This document shows, in pieces, positions 39,601 to 45,093 of a DNA stretch of 64,000 bases; the first letter of the stretch is position 1, and each line of letters starts with the position of its first letter. A program made the position numbers and the translations under genes. The stretch is from a virus. The notes beneath the pieces were generated by a model. The model ran no database searches and had not been told where the DNA came from. It saw nothing but the letters and a program-made list of their open reading frames with translations. The stretch lies in the IMG/VR virus record IMGVR_UViG_3300045999_008996, positions 1 through 64,000 of that record; one strand, given 5' to 3'.

Positions 39601-39614
39601 CTGGTTTCTTTCAT
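27618..39614 (-). CDS. 7: giant baseplate wedge protein, gp7-like, with YHYH domain
   Basis: A 3998-residue protein, nearly four times T4 gp7 (1032). Position between gp6 and gp8 identifies it. The start (MKETRIKISSIVENQLPQFV) and the N-terminal ~250 residues are the conserved cyanophage form. Around residues 1250-1345 is a YHYH domain (GWAYDGNPIYGPYG, later EYPNGVYAYFTT). Dozens of short beta repeats follow, including many GxGY motifs and LIDSEIITY/IDNEIMRV repeats. It probably extends the baseplate periphery and may contact the host. The frame is open throughout. Confidence 0.9.
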   Translation of the reverse strand: MKETRIKISSIVENQLPQFVSEEFPLVSEFLSQYYISLESQGNVSDILQNIDQYIKVDQLTNLIDSTTLTSDVTFFDSTINVTSTAGFPDSYGLLLIDSEIITYTSKTSTTFDGCIRGFSGVTSYAVKDELTFSESQAEEHFIEVGGNLTTVTNLSILFLKEFFKKVKKQITPGFEDRELYSNLNERLFVKQSIDFYSSKGTDNSFKILFGALYGENVEVIRPRDYLIKPSDAQYRITSDLVAEKIEGNPESLVNNTLYQEDSEGNVTSQGTITQVEKIRRGSKDYYIISLDSGYDRDILSIGSIYGKFKIHPKTRVVSRIPSESTTLEVDSTVSFPTSNGTLVVDLENGTSLNITYGSKTLNQFLDCQGISQDIPESTEIKTNEFAYGYADSGNTSIVKVRITGVLSELNLPDNSAFYSEGDTIRIKSLGLNTKDSKFNNWFFNVPVKYEVSEISIVDKSDEPSKGKLYNITLSDDHSFRVGDLVTFVSSSGDEQTANVISFNNEKSFTVQFGSNQSELNSDLTYTVKRNVSKVSAERVITKLRKESYPSVNNYTSNVQNVYSDDSGSLYVSSPSLPTYLDQTLLINDRSVVFSGSFSGTTLNIGDHGFYTGDSIVYKPTIDNTLGISGGIYFIKKVSGTEVKLARSRNNIFTENFVSVNGSVTDAKFELTDFTYADLSTQLLESQKLIRKISNPEIGETVYETNPGLTGIFINGVELLNYKTKDNVYYGPIQSIVPSAPGSGYDIINPPILSITDPVGSGASGHCSVIGKLEKINVIDSGFDYIDEPVIEITGGNGSGAIAKANLVTLEHSVEFNSQSSANLVQLSPTNKVGFSSYHKFRNAEEVIYVTDGQNSVGGLSTNSTYFVSTQDLHNIKLHKSYLDAVVGINTIQLTSYGTGNHFIKSKNLKRKIGSITVVNSGSNYQNKLTITDTSGISTASNSILIPNHGYESGEIIVYDPTETPIGGLTSSTSYYVTKINEDEFKLSKIGIGNSVSLYFSTNQYVNLTSTGSGNHRFNYPEIKVSVKGRIGVSTFSVQDFNAIIQPIFRGEVQSVFVSSKGTKYGSEEIINHNRQPLFELNSGSGAELTPIISNGRIAKVLVKNSGSGYNSPPDLQIDGVGIGALLTPIISNGHLIEVKVINGGIGYKKENTFITVNSSGTGAKFEAQIKSWKVNLVERLILDSKVNDDDGILVEGLNSNYGLQYAHAYAPRNLRRSVQSITFKDGKKIFVPDLQIFSNKELTSESHSPIIGWAYDGNPIYGPYGFASEKGGSAKLLTSSYELQLKENRPSTSIYPQGFFVEDYSYNANGDLDEHNGRFGITPEYPNGVYAYFTTIGSGEVEESGVFANYKKPTFPYAIGPTYKSKPINFNFESLSNQDNIDINQTNWKRNIGPYNPPLYDYLFNPNKIKNQNSVIKNISKGYLKSLTNVSGGQNYKVGDQITLNNELLYKFQESRAKVSSIKGKLVNQISVATSSFENVQLYPDRQQFIGFTTVPHNYLNNDLVVFTGKNDYKKFTNINVRENNLILSSGIGSVQHTGLVTYFNVTGNLQYPNIKENDIYQINDEQIKILNVDEESSRVRVIRNQNATTGITSYKIGTPVSEKSKKFGLNFGISTTYNFAIDREFYFDPTESIGIGTTSGVGIVSTIYFSNPGAGVTQLTIPTQSVYIKNHNIKTGDLLIYSSNGGNQISVSTDGVSTFQLTNNSVVYAAKITNDLIGISTVQVGLGSTGTFVAIGSSTLQNSILYFTSVGTGNTHSFKTNYSNTLIGKVSKNVVTVSTAETHGLSLFDNVTINVKSGISTTVTVRYNDYNRRLVLNPKTFASIDTDNNIITINNHGFYDGQKVIYTSPSPATGLTDQEIYYVVVIDSNRIKLANSFYQATKSNPEVIDINSSSSGSILPINPPLNLTKNQTVVFDLSDSSLSYKNNSISYPAFDLKFYKDKKFNEEFDISIFQVTESGKVGIDSEAKIALNLKDYVPTEFYYTLIPIDLNLNSQIKKDIIQDDEVIGSNKITLSQSGYDGNYSIVAISSNTFSYNVLSIPESTSYSNDVEYYTNSLSAKGPIQETLVLKSGEYKSLPNIISILSDEGSGGVLDPSSTSIGKVKEVEIEDIGFEYSSDYSVRPIAKFPSFLVLEPLSSFDYIGISSNGRNYNTAPSLVVIDGLTNRVINDIDLFYKLGDSTVTIKRNNKTISSNPKPKIIPTNNSNGVKIKNIVFNSTSKDVIVTLGASFSDPEDYPFAVGSKVLIENTSVGIATTGKGYNSSNYDYALFTLTAVDPNIGGTIGTVTYNLSSYLKDGEVPGTFSSIYSAGKIIPESHFPIFDPVLKKNNFYKGETVYSPTSTGKVESWDETNQYLKVSTIDDFAVGESILGETTNSVGIIKEILSFETDYKVDATSLVKKGWHTETGFLNNDLQRIHDSDYYQYFSYALRSKKDLSTWDNPVSALNHTAGFKKFGSLIIDSLQENVGISTNQNQGDFIGIADLSRVIDLNCVYDFDLASENNLLIDGNIKSNEILFNSRIIQDYIESIGNKVLMIDDISGQFNSNPRATNFGIVDSFTLDDVRSKKYITLVKDRRSSSEVQVSLVSLIHNDTNGFLNQYGMNSLNDLGFFDFNITGNKGNLLFYPIKFRFNDYYISNLSFSLNDVVSGVGTTNLGTSVRVNTDTTTISTGSNRETIASIASTYRSSKVLVQIGATNSSYYEYDELTYIHNDSEVLLLDYGQITTDTFVQRSTSGIGTYDAYISGNNVVIDLIPYDTTSVDYVVNTFNVSLANTSLSGVGTQIIGGATLDSSSVSISSSPSPTANTIASYSNVKNNCSYSIISIEDETNSQYQVSEFLTITDTFNNQCYIVEFGNLNTSSSLGIITAGISGSITNTYFTPIANIDVDVKVFQTQLYLIDESIQLSLNNGSLSYDYETYIGTDNDIKKSFDLKYQNIPIFQRYFDGSNSSIVNITKNTIQIPYHNFVTGEEINYSYSGAGSGPIGIAETTITGIGTTDKLPSTLYAVKVDNLNIQLADTASNALKSIPTILNISAVGIGSSHIFTSKNQNKKSLISIDNIIQSPITSTAVTTTLSKNVGFFDSEISISGINSISGGDLLKIDNEIMRVASVGVGSTNSVSVIRPWLGTGLSTHSSSSLVKKVLGNYNIVDNTIYFDEAPYGKVPILNSTNRADEIDYTGIVTGSTFSGRIFLRSGEQDTSIEPYNKNYIFDDISSNFNGIGKTFTLKSEGSNVTGISTDNAIVLINDIFQGPSTINIVDSYDLTESAGITTITFVGTSASTIYDVNTANIPRGGIILSVGSTEGFGYQPLVAAGGTAIVSVAGTIQSISIGNSGSGYRVGVQTVVNVGVKTESTGIPNIEFIGTASVSNGRIVGVSITNPGIGYTSSNPPIVIFDSPLSYSNIPLIYSSQSPSGVGTGAFVDVVVGQGSSVISFELKNLGYGYKPNDILTVSIGGTAGIPTDTSLSFSKFEITVDKVQSDKFASWSVGRLQVIDPLDTLFDGNRKSFPILINGNQTTIRSKKLTKEEVQATLLVFINDVLQVPGKGYTFNGGSIIRFTEAPKEGDTSRILFYRGTGDLDTQDVDILETIKIGDDVLLTDDSINLTQEDRVVTDIVSSDIINTNLYSGPGVSSNENLIRPLTWCRQTEDRTVNGFYVGKDRSIYEPYIQPTTNIIQNIGIASTAIFVESVKAFFDSEKEYVHDGTNEKPQNKILIVSQDTITSAISTAIVSTSGTISSIAITNGGVGYSSAPLVTIAGPIGFGTTTSQNTARALATISGGVVTGIAITVAGLGYSITEPPAVLIDPPSFKYEIIDKVSYEGDFGVITGIKTTSVGVASTGIVFDFFIPSNSILRDGKTVKVGIATTGISGIQTGYYFVVSTSNVGKGLTSLNSSGNIVGVGTTFIDNIYQVAAVSIAQTAVPGVGITNVAKVTVSVSDYNGLSGLGFSSFYGEYSWGRILTPIRKNPEEFITYANVGGISTSPIVQRYNKLKYVGYSTS

Positions 39615-39618
39615 TTTA

Positions 39619-41529
39619 TTATATTCTTACGAGGTCTCCGTTAGTGTAACTTGATGTAACCTTATATGTTGATCCAGATATATCTGAACCAGAAGAAATA
39701 TCATCAGATAGCATATTTAATACACTGTTATTAATATCTAGTTGCAAATATAAATCCTGCAATCCAATCACATCATTGGATTTTGGAACCACTGAAATTT
39801 GAATAACAGGTTGTAAAAATGAGGTTTTTGAAGTCGCTACAATTTTAACTGGATTTAATTTTATTTCTCCTTTTACATAATCAATTTTACCAACATTAGA
39901 TTTTACAATGATTGGTTCATTTTCTGATTGTAGTCTGAAGAAAAATATACTTCCAGTTGATCCATTAGTATTAGGAGAATCCCCCATATACAAAGTATCA
40001 TTTATTCCTGCAATTTTGAATCCAGAAGATTTAATATTATATCCATTCATACTTTTAATATGAAACTGATTCCCATAACAAATTTCATAATCAGCAAATA
40101 CGTTAAGTTCTGCTCTTAAATCACGTCTCATTATAATTTTAGTGATATTAGATGTGATAGCACTATTTGAATCATCAATAATCTTTAAATATTTACTATA
40201 CTTAAATCTTGCTCCATACTTATTAAGTTCTTTTGAATTTGCATAATTTTTAATGTTATCAAAAATAATATCTCTCAAATAATTTGAATCATTAGTTGCA
40301 TTTGAATTATAATATGCAGTAGTGTCTGTTTCTAGATACAAATATTTGAGGTCAATAATTTCTGGCACAATACCAGCAACTGAGTATCTCCTTAGATCTC
40401 GTTCGATATTGTCCTTAACTTGAGATGAAACAAATGGTCCATTGATTGGTTTGATACTGATAAAAACTTTTCCGTACTGTGGAGGTGTTAAATCCTCTCC
40501 GCCAAAAACAGAAATTGATTCTGCTTCTGAATATATCGTAGGAATGATTGTCTCATAATCGGATGCAGTTACTGCACGATTTTGTGTAGAATATTTTCTT
40601 GGTGCGTACTTTTTAATCGATTCAACGGATTCAATTTCTCTTCCACTTTGAGATGGAGAATTTGTTGTAATTAAAGAAATCCCTGATGCAACAACTCTAT
40701 TGTTATTATCTACAATACGTCCATTAAAATTAAATGAGGAAACTCCATTTCCACTTTCCCCATTAGTAATATTATAAGAAACTTCGATATAATTTAAGTT
40801 TGAAAGTTTTTTTCCGAATATACCATCACCAAAAATTAACTCATATCTTTGATCTTCTATTTCTTGTATGAAGAAAACTCTTGATTCTGAGTTAATATTA
40901 AAAAGATTTTTTGATAATTTATAAGCACTTTTAACTGTACTTAACTGTGTCTCTCTAACAAAAACACTGATTGAATCTATATCAATATTTGCATTATCCA
41001 AAATAAATTTTTGACTTTGATTATTAGCATCAACTTCAAAACTATTGATGATATATGTTCCCTCATAAATGTCAATGTTTTCAAATAAAGCAATTCCATT
41101 GACTACTGGAACAGTGATGTCTTGTGGAATAATAAAAGAAAAACTCTGATTTCCAAAAGCAGTATTTGATGTACATACAATTCCATTCTTTAAAGTTAAT
41201 GTAATTGGATTTGTTGTGAATCCTGTTGTATCGACAAAAAATGAAACGTTTGCTTTTGATGCTGAACGAGAATGTGGAACATATCCAATATTTCTTGCTA
41301 GAGAAACTACATTTTCTCTAAGTGTTGCGCTATCAATAAAAACCTCATTGCTAATCATATTAGCGTTATATGAGGAAATGTAAGTATTATATGCTAAAAC
41401 ATCGATCAAAGATGAGATATTTGATCCTTCAAAATCGTAGTCAGTAAAATTTGAATTCGCTCTTAGATACTCACGAATTGAAACTTTTATTTGATCGAAG
41501 TCTAGGTTAGTAAAATTAACTAATGCCAT
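39619..41529 (-). CDS. 6: baseplate wedge protein gp6
   Basis: A 636-residue baseplate J-type wedge protein (T4: 660), MALVNFTNLDFDQIKVSIRE at the start. The block NRAVTASDYETIIPTIYSEA (near 315) is the characteristic gp6/baseplate_J region. gp6 dimers form the ring that holds the wedges together. It abuts gp25 upstream and gp7 downstream with almost no spacing. Confidence 0.95.
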   Translation of the reverse strand: MALVNFTNLDFDQIKVSIREYLRANSNFTDYDFEGSNISSLIDVLAYNTYISSYNANMISNEVFIDSATLRENVVSLARNIGYVPHSRSASKANVSFFVDTTGFTTNPITLTLKNGIVCTSNTAFGNQSFSFIIPQDITVPVVNGIALFENIDIYEGTYIINSFEVDANNQSQKFILDNANIDIDSISVFVRETQLSTVKSAYKLSKNLFNINSESRVFFIQEIEDQRYELIFGDGIFGKKLSNLNYIEVSYNITNGESGNGVSSFNFNGRIVDNNNRVVASGISLITTNSPSQSGREIESVESIKKYAPRKYSTQNRAVTASDYETIIPTIYSEAESISVFGGEDLTPPQYGKVFISIKPINGPFVSSQVKDNIERDLRRYSVAGIVPEIIDLKYLYLETDTTAYYNSNATNDSNYLRDIIFDNIKNYANSKELNKYGARFKYSKYLKIIDDSNSAITSNITKIIMRRDLRAELNVFADYEICYGNQFHIKSMNGYNIKSSGFKIAGINDTLYMGDSPNTNGSTGSIFFFRLQSENEPIIVKSNVGKIDYVKGEIKLNPVKIVATSKTSFLQPVIQISVVPKSNDVIGLQDLYLQLDINNSVLNMLSDDISSGSDISGSTYKVTSSYTNGDLVRI

Positions 41530-41931
41530 TTATCTTGTTGGCTGAAGTGCAAATGATAATTGTTGAGGTAATACGTCAATACCTACAATTCTATAGTTTA
41601 TTGTAACGTCAAATTCATTATTATCATAATTTGGAGTTACACTTACTGAAATTAAATTCACTCTTGGTTCGTAATTTTGAATAGTATTTTCAATTTCATC
41701 CTTAATTACTGATGCCGAGATATCATCAATATTTTCAAAAAGAGAACGACTTACTTTTGACCCCAAATTTTCATTAAAAAAGCGTTCTCCTGGATATGTT
41801 AATACTAAATTTCTAACAGAGCGAGCAATAGCAGTCTCATTTTTCAGAGGAATTAAGTCATAATTAAGTGGGTTGACCTGAAAGGTCATGCTCAGGTCTT
41901 TAAATCCTTTACTGACCCGCTCTAATGGCAT
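41530..41931 (-). CDS. 25: baseplate wedge protein gp25
   Basis: A 133-residue wedge protein (T4: 132) of the GPW/gp25 family shared with contractile injection systems. It has the conserved EPR motif (YEPRVNL at about residue 91) and TYPGERFFNENLGSKV. It nucleates sheath assembly in contact with gp6. A late-promoter-like box is 21 bp upstream. Confidence 0.96.
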   Translation of the reverse strand: MPLERVSKGFKDLSMTFQVNPLNYDLIPLKNETAIARSVRNLVLTYPGERFFNENLGSKVSRSLFENIDDISASVIKDEIENTIQNYEPRVNLISVSVTPNYDNNEFDVTINYRIVGIDVLPQQLSFALQPTR

Positions 41932-41951
41932 AAAAAGTACAAAATCTGTAT

Positions 41952-41959
41952 TATTTATT
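41952..41959 (-). promoter_or_regulatory. probable late promoter (gp25-gp6-gp7)
   Basis: AATAAATA on the minus strand, 21 bp upstream of the gp25 ATG; it heads the 14-kb gp25-gp6-gp7 block. Confidence 0.55.
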
Positions 41960-42212
41960 CGGGTTTTTTAAATTCATAGAGAGGTTCTGTTCCATAGTTC
42001 CAGTCATCATAGTCCTCATCATTGCGAATTTTCTCATGAATTTCATTTTGGTGGTAAAAATCGTGTTTTTTGGGAGTTAGATCATCATTTGCAATCTCAC
42101 GAAGCATTTTTTGCTTCTCAATTTTATTTTCCCAACCATATTCACTACTCAAATACTGAGTTCCCCACTCATTTTTCATGAAATTTTGGTCTTTATCGAC
42201 TTTTTTGGTCAT
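41955..42212 (-). CDS. conserved small protein, 85 aa
   Basis: A highly charged, Tyr/Trp-containing protein (MTKKVDKDQNFMKNEWGTQY). The AGGAG before the ATG and the 20-bp overlap with the upstream gene support the start. No domain recognised; it joins the 231-aa gene to gp25. Confidence 0.75.
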   Translation of the reverse strand: MTKKVDKDQNFMKNEWGTQYLSSEYGWENKIEKQKMLREIANDDLTPKKHDFYHQNEIHEKIRNDEDYDDWNYGTEPLYEFKKPE

Positions 42213-42888
42213 TGTGTGCTCCTGATTCGTTAAAATCAGAACTTTTTACGGGGTTGCTATCCCGAATTTTTGTAATTTCATACATGAAATCGTCAGATGT
42301 TTCAATTTTGCGACGATTTTCGACTGAATATTCGGTTAAGTCAATCTCATATCCTGGATTTTTGGTAATTCTATTCTTAGTCCATGCATCATCATACCAC
42401 AATATTTTATTATTGGGGTATGCATAAAAATTTCCGTTATCCATTTTGAAAAAATGAGCGCATTTATGCTCAGGTGTCTCACTAAAATTAGTATTCAGGG
42501 TAGATTTCGACTCCCATGACCAATCAAGAGTGAATAAGTAGGTCCCTTCATTCTTTTCTCCCCGATAATTGATTAATTCAGCACGTAAGTTAGCAAGTCT
42601 TGAACGAACTTGAACATCAATATAAGGAGAAAAACAATCCCACCACATACACTCTTCTAGTTCAGGCGTTGGTGCATCGGGTTTCCAACAAAATGCATGA
42701 ATTGGTCTACGAGTCCAGTTAACACCATTCTCAAGAAATGCCTCAAAGAGCGGTACGTGCTTCTCTAAGGACGCTACGGAGTGTACATCGCATAAAGTTA
42801 CCTCACCATGACCTTTTTTATGATTATAAAGGAATTCATTGCGAATATAACAAGTAATTGTTGGAAGATTATGATTTAAGTATGCCAT
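42193..42888 (-). CDS. conserved phage protein of unknown function, 231 aa
   Basis: It begins MAYLNHNLPTITCYIRNEFL, a type I recognise from marine T4-like phages, usually as an unnamed protein. It has many aromatic residues and several Cys and His (for example HAFCWKP, ECMWWDCFSP) but no clear catalytic set. It directly follows a strong terminator, yet no TATAAATA is evident in the 16-bp gap, so its promoter is unclear. Confidence 0.8.
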   Translation of the reverse strand: MAYLNHNLPTITCYIRNEFLYNHKKGHGEVTLCDVHSVASLEKHVPLFEAFLENGVNWTRRPIHAFCWKPDAPTPELEECMWWDCFSPYIDVQVRSRLANLRAELINYRGEKNEGTYLFTLDWSWESKSTLNTNFSETPEHKCAHFFKMDNGNFYAYPNNKILWYDDAWTKNRITKNPGYEIDLTEYSVENRRKIETSDDFMYEITKIRDSNPVKSSDFNESGAHNDQKSR

Positions 42889-42894
42889 AAGTTG

Positions 42895-42924
42895 ATAATA
42901 AAAAAGCAGGAATTTCTTCCTGCT
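42895..42924 (-). terminator. rho-independent terminator
   Basis: On the minus strand an 8-bp perfect stem AGCAGGAA/TTCCTGCT with a 4-base loop (42905-42924) is followed by TTTTTATTA. It ends the early-type unit 42934-43995 before the virion module. Confidence 0.85.
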
Positions 42925-42933
42925 CTATCTATA

Positions 42934-43074
42934 TTATTTTCCTTGACCGCGATACTTTTTCTTACGTCCATTGCGAGAGGTTGCACTCAATAGTGTTCGA
43001 GGAGAACGTCCCTGACGTGTCTTTTTGGGTGCTCCGGGTTCAAAAATAGTCTTATTCGATCCACCTTTAGCCAT
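42934..43074 (-). CDS. small basic conserved cyanophage protein, 46 aa
   Basis: MAKGGSNKTIFEPGAPKKTR, then RQGRSPRT and a Lys/Gly-rich end. It is a very conserved tiny protein in cyanomyoviruses. Strongly basic, possibly nucleic-acid binding. It overlaps the preceding gene and is followed by a terminator. Confidence 0.8.
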   Translation of the reverse strand: MAKGGSNKTIFEPGAPKKTRQGRSPRTLLSATSRNGRKKKYRGQGK

Positions 43075-43228
43075 TTGTAATTTCCTCCATTTCTAATTCA
43101 TTAGGATCAATATCTTCTCCCGAGTAAAAACGCTCTGAGAAGTCTTGTATGATCTCACTACAGTCTTCTATAGTGAGATCTGTATAAATTTTACGCCCTT
43201 TGTATAAAAGATTGTAAAGTGTACTCAT
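43067..43228 (-). CDS. small conserved cyanophage protein, 53 aa
   Basis: MSTLYNLLYKGRKIYTDLTI, acidic C-terminus. It overlaps the glycosyltransferase-like gene by one base (shared T) and the 46-aa gene by 8 bases, so all three are likely one operon. Function unknown. Confidence 0.8.
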   Translation of the reverse strand: MSTLYNLLYKGRKIYTDLTIEDCSEIIQDFSERFYSGEDIDPNELEMEEITNG

Positions 43229-43995
43229 TAGATTACGCGAGTTTTTTCATGTCCAACTCTAATGCGAGGATCGCACCAGATTTCAAATCCTGCCTCTTTT
43301 GCATCAAGACAGAATGAAACGTCTTCGCCACACATATCTTGAACTGCACCAGATTCAAAGACTTGCATCTTAGGAGCAAACCAAGGATATTCGAGATTCT
43401 CAAAAACACCCTTCTTAATCAGAACCCAACCAAAACCAGTGTAATCAACAGTAAATGGTTTACGACGCTTTGAGATAGACTCAACGGTTTCATGATTCAT
43501 GACTCCACCATTTTTGCGGAAATCATCCTCTTCCAACCAGTGTGCTACTGAGGTTGTGTGACCATCTTCTGTGGCATACCAACCAGCAACGACTTCTTTC
43601 TCTTCACCTTCTTCATTCAGTGCAACATCACAGAGTTGCCAGAATTTTTCTGTGTTGAAGACAATATCCGAGTCAATCCAAAGTTGATAATCATATTCTA
43701 GTTTACCATCCCAAGGAATTTGCTTCGGACCACGAAGTACATTTGCTCCAAGAACCTTACAACGTGCAAAGTTCACCATTGATGAGTAGTCTTGAGAAAT
43801 TTGAATACTCATTCCATTCTGTACAAGATCAAAACAAAGTTGTACAAATGCTTTTAGAAAGATAAAAGAACATCCTCTGCCAGGAAGACAGAAGACAATC
43901 GATTTACCTTTCATTCGTTCTTTAATTGCATCATAATCCCATTCTTGTTCTTTGGGTTTAGGTGCGGTTGCTTTTACTGTAAATCCTTTTGCCAT
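43228..43995 (-). CDS. glycosyltransferase-like protein
   Basis: A 255-residue protein with a GT-A-like pattern: a WIDSDIVF DxD-type motif at residues 106-113 for nucleotide-sugar/metal binding, a variable acceptor region (GWYATEDGH), and a C-terminal GEDVSFCLDAKEAGFEIWCD block that resembles the ED motif of family 2 enzymes. Such genes are frequent in cyanophages and may modify DNA, tail or host glycans. The substrate cannot be told. A good early promoter lies upstream (44019-44047). Confidence 0.7.
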   Translation of the reverse strand: MAKGFTVKATAPKPKEQEWDYDAIKERMKGKSIVFCLPGRGCSFIFLKAFVQLCFDLVQNGMSIQISQDYSSMVNFARCKVLGANVLRGPKQIPWDGKLEYDYQLWIDSDIVFNTEKFWQLCDVALNEEGEEKEVVAGWYATEDGHTTSVAHWLEEDDFRKNGGVMNHETVESISKRRKPFTVDYTGFGWVLIKKGVFENLEYPWFAPKMQVFESGAVQDMCGEDVSFCLDAKEAGFEIWCDPRIRVGHEKTRVI

Positions 43996-44018
43996 AAGTT
44001 AAATTAACCTTCAGATCA

Positions 44019-44047
44019 ATTTTATCGTCCTATTTAGTATTTGTCAA
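44019..44047 (-). promoter_or_regulatory. sigma70-like early promoter
   Basis: Minus strand: TTGACA (44042-44047), 17-bp spacer, TAAAAT (44019-44024). It lies 24 bp before the glycosyltransferase-like gene, overlapping nothing coding. Confidence 0.75.
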
Positions 44048-44053
44048 ATTGCC

Positions 44054-44248
44054 TCAATGAGAAGAATTCAACAGCACTTCCTTACTAACATAAAGTTCTT
44101 CATAACTTAAATCTTCTTTTGAAAGGTCCAAATCAAGAAGATCAATCATTCTGTGCATCATCTCCCAGGTCTCAGAAAATTTACTCTCTGATAAACTGTG
44201 ATATATGCACCGATCCTTTGCGTAAATGTGATAAACTTTTTCAGTCAT
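44054..44248 (-). CDS. small conserved cyanophage protein, 64 aa
   Basis: MTEKVYHIYAKDRCIYHSLS; a common cyanophage small protein with VYHIYAKD at its start. Helical and acidic in the C-terminal half. No function known. CGGAAAA lies upstream of the ATG as a weak ribosome binding site. Confidence 0.8.
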   Translation of the reverse strand: MTEKVYHIYAKDRCIYHSLSESKFSETWEMMHRMIDLLDLDLSKEDLSYEELYVSKEVLLNSSH

Positions 44249-44280
44249 AAAAATATTTTCCGGAATTTTTTCAGTGCTTT

Positions 44281-44439
44281 TTATTTTGTAACCGCATTAT
44301 ATATCAGAACTAATAAAAAACCAACAGTGCCTCCGAATATCGTAAAGCACTGTCGTGGATATCGTATTAACCATCCCGCAAAGACAACCTTCCAGAAATT
44401 CCAATAAGGTCTACTTCTTTTTCCTCTTACGCGCACCAT
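44281..44439 (-). CDS. small membrane protein, 52 aa
   Basis: MVRVRGKRSRPYWNFWKVVF, then a transmembrane helix at about residues 31-48. The basic N-terminus should stay in the cytoplasm. It overlaps the 3' end of the upstream 36-aa gene by 29 bp in another frame, so coupling is likely. Function unknown. Confidence 0.65.
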   Translation of the reverse strand: MVRVRGKRSRPYWNFWKVVFAGWLIRYPRQCFTIFGGTVGFLLVLIYNAVTK

Positions 44440-44521
44440 TTGCTTTTGCTTGACTCTTGCAACTCTTACAACGTTTATCAGGACGGGACTTACCGTTCTT
44501 GTGAATCCAACGTGTAAACAT
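44411..44521 (-). CDS. tiny basic protein with CxxC, 36 aa
   Basis: MFTRWIHKNGKSRPDKRCKS, with CKSC and a C-terminal Lys/Arg run. A GGAG ribosome site lies at the right distance. The Cys pair and charge suggest nucleic-acid contact; that is inference. Confidence 0.65.
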   Translation of the reverse strand: MFTRWIHKNGKSRPDKRCKSCKSQAKANGARKRKKK

Positions 44522-44545
44522 TTTTATCTCCGGAAAATTTTTATG

Positions 44546-44578
44546 AGTTTAATATTTAGAGGTCGAATTGTCACCTCT
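44546..44578 (-). promoter_or_regulatory. possible promoter with -35 in a stem-loop
   Basis: Minus strand: stem AGAGGT/ACCTCT (44558-44578) whose loop carries GTGACA (44569-44574); 17 bp later is TAAACT (44546-44551). The arrangement equals the stronger elements at 44673-44711 and 62755-62787. The boxes are imperfect. Confidence 0.4.
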
Positions 44579-44596
44579 GTAGGTTAGGGACTTATC

Positions 44597-44637
44597 GATT
44601 TTTATAACCGCAACGCCGCGCGGCGCTTATAAGAATC
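44597..44637. repeat. large inverted repeat with GC-rich core
   Basis: Arms GATTTTTATAA (44597-44607) and TTATAAGAATC (44627-44637) pair with one G-T, and between them is the 12-bp perfect palindrome CGCCGCGCGGCG (44614-44625). It stands out in an AT-rich non-coding gap. It could be a structured leader, a terminator relic or a protein-binding site. Confidence 0.6.
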
Positions 44638-44672
44638 GGCGGCAAAACACTGCCGAATCACTATCATCACCA

Positions 44673-44711
44673 AGCATAACATAAAGCGGCACCAGCGTCA
44701 ACCAGTGCCGC
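44673..44711 (-). promoter_or_regulatory. terminator hairpin carrying an early promoter
   Basis: Minus strand: a 7-bp stem GCGGCAC/GTGCCGC (44686-44711) followed by TTTATG acts as a terminator for the 46-aa gene. Its loop contains TTGACG (44696-44701), and 17 bp downstream is TATGCT (44673-44678). The -10 surround TTATGTTATGCT also occurs at the plus-strand promoter near 46338. Confidence 0.6.
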
Positions 44712-44720
44712 ACCACGTTA

Positions 44721-44861
44721 TCAGAAATCAATCACATTCAGAGTCCCCATAGTATCACCTTCCTCTGCAACATTATCACTGACGATTGCATCCAGAATCG
44801 AAAGAATCTCATCACCAGTGTTACCTTGTGCCAGCATCGAAAGCATCACGGTCTTGGACAT
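44721..44861 (-). CDS. small protein, 46 aa (paralog of 44956-45093)
   Basis: MSKTVMLSMLAQGNTGDEIL at the start. 27 of the first 29 residues equal those of the neighbouring 45-aa protein, while the C-termini are unrelated. The leader before the ATG is also duplicated (CACTTTTCTTCG versus CACTTTTCTTCT). Small helical proteins with this start are common in cyanophages; function unknown. Confidence 0.75.
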   Translation of the reverse strand: MSKTVMLSMLAQGNTGDEILSILDAIVSDNVAEEGDTMGTLNVIDF

Positions 44862-44911
44862 AATAACGAAGAAAAGTGTTAGTTAGTGTGTGGTGAGTTG
44901 GGTATATTTTA

Positions 44912-44934
44912 TGACCCCCCAATTCGTAGGGTCA
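44912..44934. other. stem-loop between the two paralogs
   Basis: A 6-bp stem TGACCC/GGGTCA with an 11-base loop. On the minus strand it is followed by TAAAATATA, not a real U-tract, so it is a weak terminator or attenuator at best. Confidence 0.4.
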
Positions 44935-44955
44935 CTGATACTAACCGTGGTGTGG

Positions 44956-45093
44956 TCAGTTAGTTGCAAAGACCTCAGCGCAACTATCAATACCCTCCTG
45001 CTCAATGTCGGAGACGATAACATCGAGGATGGACAGAATCTCATCACCAGTGTTACCTTGTGCCAGCATGGAGAGGATAACGGTCTTGGACAT
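44956..45093 (-). CDS. small protein, 45 aa (paralog of 44721-44861)
   Basis: MSKTVILSMLAQGNTGDEIL at the start, then a different tail (IEQEGIDSCAEVFATN). It is the first of a tandem duplicated pair. It belongs to the cluster headed by the 36-bp repeat at 45463. Confidence 0.75.
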   Translation of the reverse strand: MSKTVILSMLAQGNTGDEILSILDVIVSDIEQEGIDSCAEVFATN

